64,000 bases of DNA from Dugong dugon (lineage: Eukaryota > Chordata > Mammalia > Sirenia > Dugongidae). The first letter of the stretch is position 1, and every line of letters starts with the position of its first letter. Of this stretch, positions 33,736 to 45,844 are shown piece after piece. The DNA is taken from assembly GCA_030035585.1 (NCBI GenBank), contig CM057475.1, forward strand, positions 3,047,501 through 3,111,500. The letters are read 5' to 3'. The position numbers were made by a program, and so were the translations under genes. The notes beneath the pieces are model-generated. The model saw only the letters and a list, made by a program, of their open reading frames with translations. It was not told the origin of the DNA and searched no databases.

Positions 33736-35565
33736 TTTAGCCATTGCCTCCTTAGAAAATGCACGCATCAAGAAGCTTCTGTGGTTATTACCTATGTGAC
33801 TTGGCAGGCAACATGTTGGGACTCCAGGGACAGGCCAGGGATGAAGAGGAGGCTGGGAACAGATGTGGCAGATGCAGTCAGGATCCAAGCCAGTGTGATT
33901 TTCCCTTTGGAAATAGCAGAAATTTCTAGTAAATGCAGGTAGAATAGGAAGGTACAGATATTCTTCTACCTGATGTGTTTAGCACTGAGCAAGACCACAG
34001 CACCTGACTGGAAGTATAGGGCAGACAGTCTCACTTCTTGGGAAGGGGTCTGGTTAGGACTGGGCAGTGCATTGGCACTTCCATCTGGACTTCTGGGCAG
34101 TGCTCCAGCCCCAGTGGGTGAACTGGATACAAATCAGAAATCTGAGACCAGTGCTTACTGACTAGGGAGGCCTAGCAGAGCCCAGCAGGCTCAGGGGCTG
34201 TAAGCCATCTGGGCTCATCTTGGGCTCACTGGATGGTAACCTGCAGCAGCAGGGTCTGTTCTTCTGGATGGTGGATTCAGTCTGCGAATACCTGGCTGTC
34301 GTGTGCCTACAGCTTAGAGCTGCAGAGAAAGTCAGCGACAGCCAGGGCTCAGAGCTGACACACTGCCACATAGTCCAAGTTAGTGTGTTCCATTTTGCCC
34401 CACTTGAGGGTCCAATTCAGAATGGAATTTAGGGCCCTTGGAGGTGAGGACTGAAGCTCTGTAAGAGCAGCTGGATGTAAGGTCAGTGATGTGGTGGTTG
34501 ACGTGCCAGAGGATGAGCATGAGGTTCTGAAGATGAAGATGATGAGCCAGGTTCCCAAAACTTGGAGTGAGGTAGCGGTAGGCTGCAGATCCCAAGAAAG
34601 GTGCAGGCAGTAGACAGGGCAGCTGTCCTTCAGACACCTACTGCCAGACCATGGTGTGAGCCTCCAGCAGGTGTCCCAGTATTAGGAATCACAAACTAGT
34701 GACTCTTGGGCTTTATCCAATTTTGTTTGGCTTGCACAGGATTAAAAGTGAATTTAAATGCTTTACATGGGCATGTGCTTTCCAGTTCCTACCGATCTGG
34801 CCTTACATCTAGGCAGCTTCATTTATGTGTATTACCTGCCTGGGCCCTGGCTTTTGAGCTCCCACCTTTCTGAAGAACCTTGCGCAGTGCAAGGAGTCCC
34901 CTCAGCCCTGCCTCCTCGTTCCACGTGCGTGCTGTGGTCCAGCTTCAGATGTTCTGCTACATGGTTGTCAGCTGAGCGGGGATTGCCCCACCTGCCCCCT
35001 TCCTCGCTGCAACCATCTTCCCTGGCACCGGAAGCCCCACCCCGACCCTTCCTCAACCTGGAAAGGGAGATCAGAGAGGGAAACGAGAACATTTGTTGAG
35101 AAACGGTGGTGAGACAAAGGTCTGCAGGGGGCAGCGAGGACCAAGGAGAAAGAAATGCCTTCTTCTCTTGGACATCACGAAGGGAATGCTGAGTATTAGT
35201 GTCTTTGCACACTTGTTTCCCAGTTTCTGGAGCTTTTAATCATAAAGTTCTGCCTGATCTATTGAGTACGGAGGGCTGATGGAACAGCCGAAATAACGGT
35301 GCTTCAGGGAATTAAGGAGCTGGTAGACATGGCACCTTTGAGGTCTTTGTTCCAGGTTTTCAGAGGAGGGGCGCTTCAGATTTGGGGAAACGGGAAGTCT
35401 TGAGCTGAGCTGACTAGGTGAGAACTGAGAGAGCGGGTGTGCTTCTTCATTGTCCATTGCCCCGTAGCACACGTGACTCCTGAGATTTAGAAATGTTCCA
35501 GTCTGGATGGCAATGTGCTATAAGTGCGCAGTGCACACTGAACACACACTGGATTCTCAAGAACT
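33736..35565. other. Unassigned non-coding DNA, moderately GC-rich
   Basis: No repeat family recognised. Frames of 60-126 codons overlap on both strands and have no domain. Possible host single-copy DNA, but I see no exon I can defend. Confidence 0.4.
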
Positions 35566-35576
35566 AGTATGAAAAA

Positions 35577-35785
35577 TTGCAGCACCTGGGTGGTACAAAC
35601 GGTGAAGTGCTTGACAACTAGCCGAAAGCCTGGCGGTTTGAACCCACCCAGAGGCACCTTGGAAGACAGGCCTGGTGATCTGCTCCTGAAAAGTCACAAC
35701 CTTGAAAACCCTATGGAGCAGTTCTACCCTCCACACGTGGGGTCCTCCTGAGTCAACATCGACCCAATGGCAACAAACGACAGCA
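35577..35785 (+). mobile_element. AfroSINE, type A, with target-site duplication
   Basis: Complete copy (CACCTGGGTGGTACAAACG to ATGGCAACAAACG). Flanked by an exact AGTATGAAAAA at 35566-35576 and 35786-35796. Confidence 0.92.
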
Positions 35786-35796
35786 AGTATGAAAAA

Positions 35797-36005
35797 AAGA
35801 ATGTAATATAGCTTATTAATAAGTTTTATATAGATTTGCATGTTGAAATGAAAATATTTTGGATATACTAGGTTAAATAAAATAAATTATTAAAATCATT
35901 TTATCAGTTTCTTTTTAGGCTTTAAAATGGGTTACTATAAATTTAAAATTACATATGTGATTGCATTAGATTCTTATTGGAATGCAGTCTAGGCTCTTAT
36001 TAAAG
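35797..36005. other. AT-rich ancient repeat, family not assigned
   Basis: TAAATTATTAAAATCATTTT, then ATAAATTTAAAATTACATATG and ATTCTTATTGGAATGCAG resemble a widespread old mammalian repeat, whose name I cannot give with confidence. Confidence 0.35.
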
Positions 36006-36033
36006 CTCCAAGAGCAAAATATAAGAAAACAAA

Positions 36034-36037
<4 letters not shown>

Positions 36038-36084
<47 letters not shown>
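36038..36084. repeat. (AC)n microsatellite
   Basis: An uninterrupted AC run of about 23 units. Likely polymorphic. Confidence 0.97.
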
Positions 36085-36087
<3 letters not shown>

Positions 36088-37072
36088 TCTGTACAAGGTT
36101 CCAGGCAACTCCAACAACTGGGAGATAAGTCTGCTGAATTTATCTCTTGAAACTCTGATTCATTCTCCCAAATAACTCAGGCTCCTCCTCTGACCCCCAG
36201 CGAACCCCCTGCTATTGATCGAGTTCCAGATTTCTCTATCCCTGTTGCCCCCACTCCTGCGATCTTTTGCCCCACCGTAACCTAGCTCAAGTCCAGCTAA
36301 GCCATTTTCCACTTCCTTTTTTGTAATGCCCCATAGATTCAGAGTGTGCGGTGTGTTACAGAAAAACAAACAAGGACTTACATTTCGAGAATAAGAAATT
36401 GTTTTCCCTGGACTTCGCGAGTTAACATACTGGGCTTCTCTGCATTCCAGCTGTATTGCTGGCTTTGGCACGCTTGCTGTTCTCTGATACAATGTAAAAC
36501 ATAACTCAGTGGTCATTTCAATGTGTAAAAAGTTCAGCGGTATTGTTGGAACTATCAGTATAAATCAGAAACAACTTTCTTTGGTCACTCTATTGCCACT
36601 TGATTCAGTGTTTCTGGCACCTTGCCTATCATAGAAGGGAGATACAATTGCCTCCTCAACAAATCCTCCTCTGTAAACACCCAGCAGAAACCTACAGAAC
36701 ATAGACCAGCTGGCAGGCTTTGATAATCTGTTGCTGGTCTTTGTATTTAGAATGAGCTGGACAATGGGACTCATTGTTAAATTGGACAATATAGTCCATG
36801 GAACAGCTTCCAGATTAAAATGGGGTTCATATAGCATTTTACATACCATTTATTCAGAAGAAAAGAAGACTCTTTTTGTTCCAGGTGGAAAATTCAGAAA
36901 AAAATGTGTACTGTGACATATGAGAATTATCCTAAGCAACTTTCAGTTTGACATATTCAGTTATTACACAGACAGGGGCGATCTGACTCAGCTCTGGAGA
37001 GTAGGGGAGGGTGACAGCCTCATGTACAAAATGTCAGTACGTTTTTTTCAGGTGAGTACTCTGGGGCTGTGT
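36085..37072. other. Unassigned non-coding DNA
   Basis: No repeat family or coding domain recognised. Confidence 0.4.
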
Positions 37073-37262
37073 GGAGTCCCTGGCTGGTATAAATGGTTAA
37101 CATTTGCAAATGCTTGGCTGCTAACCCAAAAGTTGGAGGCTGGAGTCCACCCAGAGGTGTGTCAGAAGAAAGTCCTGGTGATCTACTTCTAAAAAATCAG
37201 CCATTAAAACTCCAGTACACAGGAGGTCACCATGAGTCAGCGTCGACTTGACAGCAACTAGA
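37073..37262 (+). mobile_element. AfroSINE, type A, diverged
   Basis: TGGAGTCCCTGGCTGGTATA head, a short duplication of AATGGTTAACATTTGC-like text in the head, CCACCCAGAGGTGTGTCAG, and tail GGTCACCATGAGTCAGCG. Confidence 0.85.
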
Positions 37263-37689
37263 ATGGGGATGTGCAGTTCCTTACAGGTAAAGAAACACTT
37301 TACCTGGGAAGTCGCAAAGGAAAACCTACAAGCACCCCCTGATGCTCTAGCAGTGTGTGCTGTGGGCGAGGGGGACGCTGGAGGGCTGTTAGGGATTCAG
37401 TAAATGGAAATTACACCTTTCACAACCCCCAATGGCACTAACCGCCAGCTTCCTCTTGCCTTGGATTACGAGGCCAGAGTGAGAACAGGAGGATTCCACG
37501 GTCAGTGTTCAGTCAAGAACAAGGGCATTTTCCCAGGAAACTCCCAACATCCTCCCAAACATAGAGACCTCTCTTTGTGAGACCATCTCAGGCTAGCTTA
37601 CTCCCTACCTTCCCAGGCTGCTGAATCATCAAAGTAAAATTTTAGTAGCTCTAACCCTATCTTTTCTTCCTGTTCCCTCCTCTTTGGTT
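37263..37689. other. Unassigned non-coding DNA
   Basis: Nothing recognised. Confidence 0.4.
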
Positions 37690-39130
37690 GGAACAATGCA
37701 GACTGGGATCTCAGCTACCAGATGTGAACAAACATTGGACTCCCCTTTGTCATGGTGAGCACGCAGAGAAACATCACTGGACAAATGAAGACAGTACAGT
37801 TCTAAAGAAGGGGACCACTCTGAGGAACCAGAGAAAACATTTTCCTGTGAAATACAGTTTCTGCAAGAGACGGGGAATTTCGAGAGCACTTCTGACTTGT
37901 GTTTCCAACAAGCTTCAAGAGGACATTTCTTCTATGAAATCTGAGCAGAGAACCATGCAGAGAAAAACAAATACATTTGGGAAGGCTGTGAGGAGATTAA
38001 AAAAAAAGAAATGTTCATCTCAAATATTGAAAGGAAGGAATTGAAGAGCAAAATGGATCCTGCCAAAAACAGGTTAGATGAAATGGAAGTTAACTTTGAT
38101 ATCACAGAATCCAGAAGAAAAGAATAAAGAGATAAAAATAATGGAAGAAAACATACGAAAGACATGGACAAGAGATATGGAATATTTAATGTATAAGTAT
38201 TAGGGAATTTCAGGAAAAAAGAACCAAGGAGCTATCATCAAATAACTATCTGGGGGAAAATTTCCTAAACTACATAAAACTTGAGCTCTCTGAATACTGG
38301 ACAAAATTAATGAAAGGTTTTTTATACCTAGAGTTATCCTGATAATTTATTTTAATTTTAAGAATAAACAATAAATCCAGTGAAGATCAAAGCAGATAAA
38401 GCAAGTTACTTACCAAGTGCCAAAATTCAAGCTTGCCTCCACTTCTCCTTTGTAACACAAAGAAGCAATGAGCAATGGCTCTAATATCTATGGAATTGTG
38501 AGGAAAACAGGATTGTGACCCATACTGCATCGGCAGATAAAATGCTGGATGCCCAGGCAATATTGGGGGCATCCTTATACTATAAGATTATTCATTATTT
38601 ATTTGGAATTAAATTTTAACAGGGTGTCCTGCATTTTGACCTGCTAACCCTGCAATCCTCTGGTCCTGTATCCATCCAAGGTGACATTCAGGTACCAGTG
38701 CGGCAGACACGTTCTCCCATACGCGAGCTCAGAGTCACACAAGCCATGTGAGTGTCCTGAGAAAACATCTATGTGAATCATTTTTAAGAACTAAGTGAGG
38801 ATTCAAAATATCAGTTTCAAGAATGGAGAATTCATAGTGAGAAAAACAAACAAATGCACAAACAGTCCCCCAGAAAAGACAAACCAAAAATATGATACAA
38901 AATTACTGTAATTCTCAATATGATATTAAAACATATTGAAAATGCCAAAAATAATCTTCAAAAGAGTACACATGATTGATTTCGTAGTCAATGAATCAAT
39001 ACATGTTGATTTAGTAAAAATAAGCTAGTTCAAATTACACACTATCATCACCAAAAACTGGAAATTGGGAGACCAGAAGATAGGAGTAAGAGCAGAATAA
39101 ATTCTTCATGTTACATAAAACTAATGATGT
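37690..39130 (+). mobile_element. L1 ORF1 / HAL1-like remnant
   Basis: A-rich sense text. A frame at 37688-38044 is Lys/Glu/Arg-rich, like the coiled-coil/RNA-binding part of LINE ORF1. It is followed by GAATCCAGAAGAAAAGAATA, AGACATGGACAAGAGATATG, then AAGCAGATAAAGCAAGTTAC and AATGCTGGATGCCCAGG. This order fits HAL1 (ORF1-only LINE) better than L1, and no ORF2 follows. Frames are broken. Confidence 0.5.
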
Positions 39131-39194
39131 ACTTCGAAGGCTCTTTTACACAGTAGTGAAGTCGCGGTTTGTCTAAGAAATGAAAACAAAACAA

Positions 39195-39398
39195 AGCCAA
39201 CAGTTGCCAATGAGTTGATTTCAAGCAATGGCGACCCCGTTTGTGTCAGAGTAGAACTGTGCTTGATAGGGTTTTCAGTGGCTGATTTTTCAGAAGTAGA
39301 TCACCAGGTCTTTCATCTGAGGCACCTCTGGTTGGACTTAAACCATCACCCTTTCAGTTAGCAGCTGAGCACGCTAATCGTTTGCATGACCCAAACCT
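39195..39398 (-). mobile_element. AfroSINE, type A
   Basis: GCCAACAGTTGCCAATGAG, TGGCGACCCCGTTTGTGTC, GTAGATCACCAGGTC, ending CGTTTGCATGACCCAAACC. Confidence 0.88.
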
Positions 39399-39714
39399 TG
39401 GTAGGTATGTCTCATTTTAAGAAACATTGCAAGACCACATGGTAGTTAATTACTTTATAAAATGATTCTTCACTGTACAAACTAACTCAGAAGATCTTAA
39501 ATAATGAACACTGCTGGGGTGTTGCAATCTGAGTTGGTTTTCTAGGTGACATCTCCAGCAAGCGTTTATTGTACAAGGTACAGCCCTGTGCGTCAGGGAG
39601 GAAAATCACGGACTGTCTGCTGGCTGGCTGTCACCAGAGTGTGAGAAGAGGCTACCCTGCTCTCCTCGACAGGAATGATGTGTGCTTACAGACAAAGTCA
39701 CCTGGGGCAAGGTG
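39399..39714. other. Unassigned non-coding DNA
   Basis: Nothing recognised. Confidence 0.35.
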
Positions 39715-39852
39715 AGCAGAAGAGCTTGGCTGCTAACCAAAAGTTCAGGAGTTCAAATGCACCAGCTGCTCCTTGGAAATACTATGGGAAAGTTCTACTC
39801 TGTCCCATAGGGTTGCTAAGAGTTGGAATTGACTTGATGGCAATGGGTTTTA
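39715..39852 (+). mobile_element. AfroSINE, type B, head-truncated
   Basis: Starts inside the head at AGCAGAAGAGCTTGGCTGC, keeps CAGGAGTTCAAATGCACC and the tail GGGTTGCTAAGAGTTGGAAT with GGCAATGGGTTTTA. Confidence 0.85.
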
Positions 39853-40830
39853 GCTAATTAAAGGCTCCATTCTAACACTGAGGCGGCAGTGACTTTATCA
39901 GCTGAACTCTGAGGCTACCCTCATCTGACCGAGGAGAGGCTGGTGAGGCCAAGCTCCTCAGCGAAGGGGTCTCTGAAGTCAGAGACCCCGCTCGCGGTAT
40001 CCCAGTTCACCCTTCAGTGTCAGTTTACCAACTTCCCATCTGAGTAGTATGCACTTATTAACATACATACACATCCCCCCACCCCACCGCGAGCTCTTTT
40101 TAATGTAAACACTTACATCGGTTATTTACAACAACATGATTTCATTTCACGCAGCAGCGATACTTTTTCTCCAAATATGGACTCCTTGGATGGTAATAAA
40201 TAAAGCAGTCTGCACTTAGGAAATGGAATATCCTTCCTCCCGGGGCTAGTACAGAGAAGTGTTGAGGAAGTAGCTAGCTATTTCAGGAAAGCTAATGGAG
40301 GCCTGGCACCCTGAGGCTGTGCTTTGGACGGGGGGCTGGACAGCAGCTGTCCTCAGTCACTGCTTCAACAGAGAGGAGCTGCCAGCTTCATGTTGTTTAA
40401 ACACTTAACTAAATTAGCTATGAAAAGAAGGATGGGAGGCACCCTGGTTAGCTGAGGGGAATTCAGGCCTTCTGGCTTCACATATTTCATACACACACAA
40501 ACACACAAAATGATTTTCGAAGGAGTCTGCCAGGATGAGCAACTGTGGGCCCCTTAGGACAAAATTTAAAAAACAAAATAAGGCAACAATAAAAAGGCCT
40601 GCTTGAGAGAGCTGTGCCTGGCAGGGATGGTCGGGGCTCTGGGGCTCTGGGGCTCCTGGGCTCCAGGGCTCTGCTCTGAGAGGTGGAACCAGGTCCTGGA
40701 GCAGGAGAGAGGAGGACTGGCCTGGGGCAGTGAGTCTGAAACTAAGGATGAGGACCCAAGGCCTCCAGCACTGGGGATGAGGACATTGGGGTGAAGGTGG
40801 GTACTGTACCACGCTCTCTTAGGCTTTTGG
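39853..40830. other. Unassigned non-coding DNA
   Basis: Contains a short hairpin (39966-39989) and a GGGGCTCT-type low-complexity stretch (40635-40675). A minus-strand frame of 132 codons at 40414-40812 has no domain. Confidence 0.4.
39966..39989. repeat. Perfect 11-bp inverted repeat
   Basis: GGGGTCTCTGA, a 2-base spacer AG, then TCAGAGACCCC. A near-palindrome in otherwise unremarkable DNA. Confidence 0.95.
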
Positions 40831-41038
40831 AACCATTCTTGGTTTACTGGATTTTTAGTTTAGTCACAGCTGGTTACAGTGTTAAGTGCTGGCTCTCTGC
40901 CAAACTAAGGGTGGTCTCTAGTGGATATCCACAGAACTCTGTCATTGAACTTATCCTCTTCAACATTTTTATCAGTGGTTTTAATGACACCTTGGAAGAC
41001 GTATTTATCTGACATTCCACCAGCTTAACATATAAACC
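40831..41038 (+). mobile_element. CR1/L3-type LINE RT fragment, left part
   Basis: A frame ending at 41012 contains V-S-S-G-x-P-Q-x-S-V followed by L-F-N-I-F-I-S. This is the arrangement S-G-x-P-Q-G-S-V...L-F-N-I-F-I seen just before the catalytic box in CR1-clade reverse transcriptases. The next lines (TATTTATCTGACATTCCACC) sit where the A-D-D box should be, but it is lost. Interrupted by a SINE at 41039. Confidence 0.55.
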
Positions 41039-41232
41039 AAAAACTAGTTGTCGTTGAGTTGATTCCAACTCCTGGTGACCCCATGTTTATAAGAGTAGAA
41101 CTGTACTCCATAGGGTTTTCAAAGGCTGGGCTGATTTTTTAGAAGTAGATCGCCAGGACTTTCTTCCAAGTCATCTCTGAGTGGACTTGGAGCATCAACG
41201 TTTCCGTTAGCAGCTGAGCACTAAGGAACTCT
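41039..41232 (-). mobile_element. AfroSINE, type A
   Basis: AACTAGTTGTCGTTGAGTTG, TGGTGACCCCATGTTTATAA, GTAGATCGCCAGGAC, ending at a decayed head AGGAACTC. It splits the CR1/L3-like LINE. Confidence 0.88.
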
Positions 41233-41730
41233 AAAATATAAAGGCGTATATAAAATAGAAAACAGTCTCACAATTTGAACTAAATTTGATAAAATTGTGA
41301 ATTGAGCCAAGATCAACAAGGTGAAGCTTCCCAAAAGTAAATGGAAAATTCTAAAATTAGATTCCAAAAATCCATTTCATAAGTACAGTATAGGAGAAAT
41401 CTAGCTGGACTGAGGCAGCACGTAAGGAAAAAACGTTGTGGGTGTCATTAGGAGACGATGAACAATGAAGGCCAAGACTGTACCGTGGCAGAGAAAAAAC
41501 ACGTGAGGGAGCAGCAGCAGACCATAACCTGGATCAGCTCTGAGGGTCTCGAAGATCCACGAACAAGCCAGGCACAGACACCTCATGTGAGAGAGTTCTA
41601 AAGGAGGCTGAGTTATTGAGCCTGAGAAGAAGAGGCTTCAGGAAAGCAGGGCCTTGAACCTCTGACTATTCTCATGGGGAATTCGAAGCTGACTGTCTGG
41701 AGAGATTTGAATACTCCCAGTGCCTGACCT
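41233..41730 (+). mobile_element. CR1/L3-type LINE fragment, right part
   Basis: TCATAAGTACAGTATAGGAG, AATCTAGCTGGACTGAGGC and TTATTGAGCCTGAGAAGAAG follow the order of old L3/CR1 3' sequences. Diverged but collinear. Confidence 0.5.
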
Positions 41731-42427
41731 TCGAAAGGTCTGAGCAGAGTAAAGGCCTGTGTTGGGGAGACAGGCCCTCATTCCATTGCTAAAGCCCCTT
41801 CTAGCACCATAATTCTCTCAAGCACTCCTTAAGAAACAAAAGCGATTCCATCCCCTAAATAATGACACCTGTTTCATGCATGGGACTGCTCAGAGTGACC
41901 TTTGGGAGGCTGAGCTGTGTCTTTTCCAGGTGGAGGAAAGGGTTCAGTCCTTTAGCCTATAAAACTTGTCGGAGGCCCAGCTGTGACCAAGGCATGTTCT
42001 GGGCCCAGCCTGACCTTCTGGGGTCCTCCAGGCTGAGGTTTGGCTCCCTGGGGACCCACAATCTGACTGGTGACTACATCATGTGCCTTGATATGTGACA
42101 AACAGCGTGGTCGCCTCCCAACGTGGCTAAGAGTTGAGACATGTGTTGTGTCCCCACTCAACAAAGAAGGGTCTGAAGATGGTGAGAACTCAGCCAAGGC
42201 CGCACACTTAGTACATGGCGAACGGGACTTCAAACTCAAGCTTCTGCGGTCCAGTCTCTTGTCCCCAGACAAGAGACAAGTTACTATTTCTCTGCTCCTG
42301 TGCTTCCACACCATGGAATGAGTTGATCCTTTCTACGCTGATGCTAAAAGATAACATTGGATACCTAGACAAGAGTCAGTGCTAAGATACAGATTGTGGG
42401 GACACACACATAAAACATCCTCCTCTA
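41731..42427. other. Unassigned DNA with a possible antisense MIR
   Basis: 42150-42290 (AAGATGGTGAGAACTCAGCC, CCGCACACTTAGTACATGGC) is weakly MIR-like. The rest is not recognised. Confidence 0.35.
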
Positions 42428-42560
42428 GGCTGGCGTCTTTGTTGTTAGGTGCCATCAAGTTGGCTCCAACTCATGGCGAGCTATGTTTAACAGAATGAAA
42501 CGCTGCACGGTCCTGAGCCATCGTCCTGATGGTTGGCATGTTTGAGTCCTTTGCTCTGGC
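42428..42560 (-). mobile_element. RTE 3' end, antisense
   Basis: GTTGTTAGGTGCCATCAAGT, GGCTCCAACTCATGGCGAG, CAGAATGAAACGCTGC and CATGTTTGAGTCC match the complement of the RTE 3' end at 63200-63327. Confidence 0.8.
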
Positions 42561-43379
42561 TTGGTTGGAGAATTCCTAATCTATGTTTTGGTTTACTTGT
42601 TTATTTATGCTTTGTATATTTTCCATAAGAGGATATTTCATATTAATTATCAAAAAACTAGTTTAAAATACACCATACAGACCCATGAAGCAAGTGTGTT
42701 GTAGAGCGTGGTGCAGAATTTAAGATGGTGTCCCTATTTGGAAAATGGATTCTCCATTTACGGCAGCAAGAACATCGAGTGGTCTGTTGCTTTGGCTGGG
42801 ATGAATATCAAACAGTGATCCTGCAGTGTCTGCCTCACCCTTTTAACCACGTACCACGTGCCACCACGATTCTCCTCTCAATGAAAAGCCACCCCACACA
42901 ACCAGTGGCCTTCAGGACAACTGAGTAAGAAACTGTTTCACTTCTTGGTCTCCCTTCACCCTGAAGAAGCTGTGACTTGTCTCTGCTTGTCTCTCTTGCC
43001 TCTGACCGTGGTGAGGTTGTTTGCTTGAAGCAGTTTAAATGAGTAGACAGGACTTGCCCTGAGGATCTGGGCATCTGATGTGCTCAGAGGACCATGTAGC
43101 CGACAACTCACCAGGGCTGCAGCCGGCTGAAGAAACTCCCAGGGAAGCCAGCCCAGAGGACCACCCACAGGGTTCCATGAATTAAGGAAATGCTGGATGA
43201 TTAAACTCTTTGTGATAACCTCGGGGTTCTCTGGGAAGCTTCCTGCTCTCCTCACCTCCCTCCCGAGGTCTGCCTTACCTGGCACACAGGACCAGTTATA
43301 AGCCTGTCCTTGCAGACCTTGGCTGACTTCCTCCATCAGACTCCAAGGCAGCTGTTCCAGACCCACATTGTCCGTTGCT
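42561..43379. other. Unassigned non-coding DNA
   Basis: No family recognised; short frames without domains. Confidence 0.4.
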
Positions 43380-44220
43380 GCGGACCTCGGTCTCTCACAA
43401 TGCAGCTATGGCTGCAGCTCCCCACTGGTCTCTCTTTTCTCTGGTTTCTCCCAATGCCACTTCATTCTCTCTCTGCTGTTACAGTGATTTTTCAGGATAC
43501 AGAGTTAATCAGCCCATCCCCGCTTGACATCCTTCTCCGCCTCCCAGCTATGCCAAAGTTGGAGCCCTGGTTCTGATCCTGCCTTCACCAGCCCCTGTGC
43601 CCTGACCCTGATCTCGTTCCACACCAGCCCACCCCCTCAGTGCTCCGCTCATCCCTCATTCCATGCCAGACTCTTCCCTTTCCTCCATCGCTGCCTGATA
43701 AACCCTCACTCATTCTTAAACACCCAGGACCCAGTCTCTGCTTTAAAATGCCACAGTGTTTCCTCTGCCTAGAAAATTAATTGCTTTGTCTTGGAGTTCT
43801 GGAAGTTTTTGGCCATTCTCCTATAAAACAAAATTCTGGATTTGAGTCCTGGTTCTGATCTGTGCTTGCTGAGTGACCTCGAGCAAGTTATTTGACCTCT
43901 TGGACCCTCAGTGTCTTCATCTATATGGTAGATCTAATAGTACCCAGGATGCCTGCAGCTGTGAGGTTTAAATACTGTACACTGTAGGACAATGGATAGT
44001 CCACAAACCACAGCAGCTGGTACATATTGAGGCCCCGAATTATTAGTTGTTGTTGTTTTTATTATGTTAAGTGATTGTGCATATCTATTTTCTCTTCTAT
44101 AGTTCCAGTTCATTGAAGATGGGACTGAGGTCTTATTAATTTTTCTGTAACCCAGAACTTGCCCAATGTTTGGCACATAATTGCTTCCTAATGAATATTT
44201 ATTACATGAATGAATAACCT
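43380..44220 (+). mobile_element. L2 3' region with a MIR inside
   Basis: Pyrimidine-rich text with 'cagtgtttcctctgcctagaa'-like L2 phrases, then a sense MIR at about 43840-44035 (CTTGCTGAGTGACCTCGAGC, TTTGACCTCTTGGACCCTC). The L2 3' end is at 44085-44220 (GAAGATGGGACTGAGGTC, then CCCAATGTTTGGCACATAAT, ending ATTACATGAATGAATA). The left half is the least certain. Confidence 0.5.
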
Positions 44221-44284
44221 CTCATTTTAACAAAATTTGTTAATAACAGAAAGATTGCTATATAATGAAGTAGCTTTGAGCAGT

Positions 44285-44500
44285 TATTAATCACTTCATT
44301 TGGACCAGACATTTTACATGAAGTATTGAATTCTCACAATAACTCAGAGGAAGGAACTATTAACTCCGTTTTATAGATGGAAAAACTGAAGCTTGGTCAG
44401 GAACTTAGATAACTTGCCAAAAAGCCTATAGCTTCTTCTTTTTTAACAGAGCCTGGATTTGACACCGGGCTGCCTCTCACCAAAGCCTGTGCTCTTTTCT
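44285..44500 (-). mobile_element. MIR, antisense
   Basis: CTCACAATAACTCAGAGGAA, CGTTTTATAGATGGAAAAAC, GATAACTTGCC, GCCTGGATTTGACACCGGG, in reversed MIR order and nearly full length. Confidence 0.75.
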
Positions 44501-44892
44501 TTCGTGCTAGTGGGCATTGGAGTGGATATTCACATACCGCAGTAGGGGTTTGTGATGGGAATGGGCCCCTCCCACCCACTGCTGATCTGGCTGCAGAGCC
44601 CCATTCAGCCCTCAGCCAGTGCCCTGGAGATGCCGTCTTTCTTAGCCCAGATTCTAATCGATAGCCTCACACTTTCATACACGTCCACCTTGAGTGTGGC
44701 TGCATGGGGACCATCTGCTCTGGAGACGGCCACCTCCAGCGGTCTGTTCTGCTTCCTGTCCCCTTCGGGGAACTGGTTATGACACACAGACAGGAAAGGA
44801 CTGATGGCATGAATCCTACAATCATCCTCATCTTCATCCTCATTATTCTTTTAGGGTAAAGAGTATTCTTAGATCAAAGATTAAGGTCTTTG

Positions 44893-44942
44893 AATTGAGT
44901 AGCCTCATGCTTAACTGTTTGCACCACCCCGGGGCTCCTACT
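44893..44942 (-). mobile_element. AfroSINE head fragment
   Basis: CTTAACTGTTTGCACCACCC then CGGGGCTCC, the complement of the SINE head; nothing of the tail remains. Confidence 0.6.
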
Positions 44943-45844
44943 GAGGGTTAAATGAAGTGCAGAGGTTCCAAAGCACTAATTAAGTGTGGGCTTCTAAAAT
45001 AAAAAAGAGATTTTGGATAATCTACACTGTAAATGTGATCAATGCAAGAGTTTTCTGGCAGATGGAAGGCTGAATTAGAAAAAATTCCTACCCCACAGCT
45101 GTTTTTTGGCCTTTTGACTATGGCTTCCTCTGAAGGACGGAATAAGAAATAACTACATGGAATGTATTTATTTGCTGCAAAGGTAATGTTGGAAACCTTT
45201 CCTCATATACCGCTCAGTGATGCCTTGATGGTGATCTGAGCAAACAAGTTCTCAGACAATCTTGTCCTGCTCTGAGGACTCTATGTTTTTACTTCACAGA
45301 TAAGATCAGTCATGTTATTTTTCTGTCCTGCCATGGCCGCTAGGAAGCTCCAGATGAAAGCTATGGTTCAACTTTTCAAACCCAGCCTTTCTACTGTGTG
45401 ACTTTAAAGCCCAGTCGGGCACAGGTGCTGTGTGAGCACACAGGTGTGGCCTCATTCAGACTCCAGGGCCAGAGAAGGCTTCTATAAGGATGGTTTGGGA
45501 GATCTGGCCCCTTGAAGGAAGAGCTGAATTCTCCAGGTGACAAAGGTGTGGAAAATATTCCAGGCAGTGGGGCAGGACATGCCTAGAGCGTGAGAGTGGG
45601 CTGGGCCTTCAGGAGAAGCTAAAGGAGGTTCAACGTGGATAGAGGGCGAGAGCAGAGCGGGAGAGCCTAGAGGGTGAAGAGGAAGAGATAACTGGCATCT
45701 AAGCCAGGCTCAGGCCCTCCTCTTCTGGGAGCCTGCCCCATGTGCTGCCGTGTGGTGGGCAAGGTGGCCTCCCACTGAGCTCACACAGCAGCCTGCATCT
45801 GCCTCCACACACCCCGTCTCCCCTTAGGAGCCACTAGGGGCAGT
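44943..45844. other. Unassigned non-coding DNA
   Basis: No repeat family or coding domain recognised. Confidence 0.4.

Noticed and set aside
34830-35215. Possible host exon in GC-richer DNA
   Set aside because: Frames of 113 and 126 codons on opposite strands overlap, no splice-site pattern or domain is convincing, and the CpG density is not that of an island.
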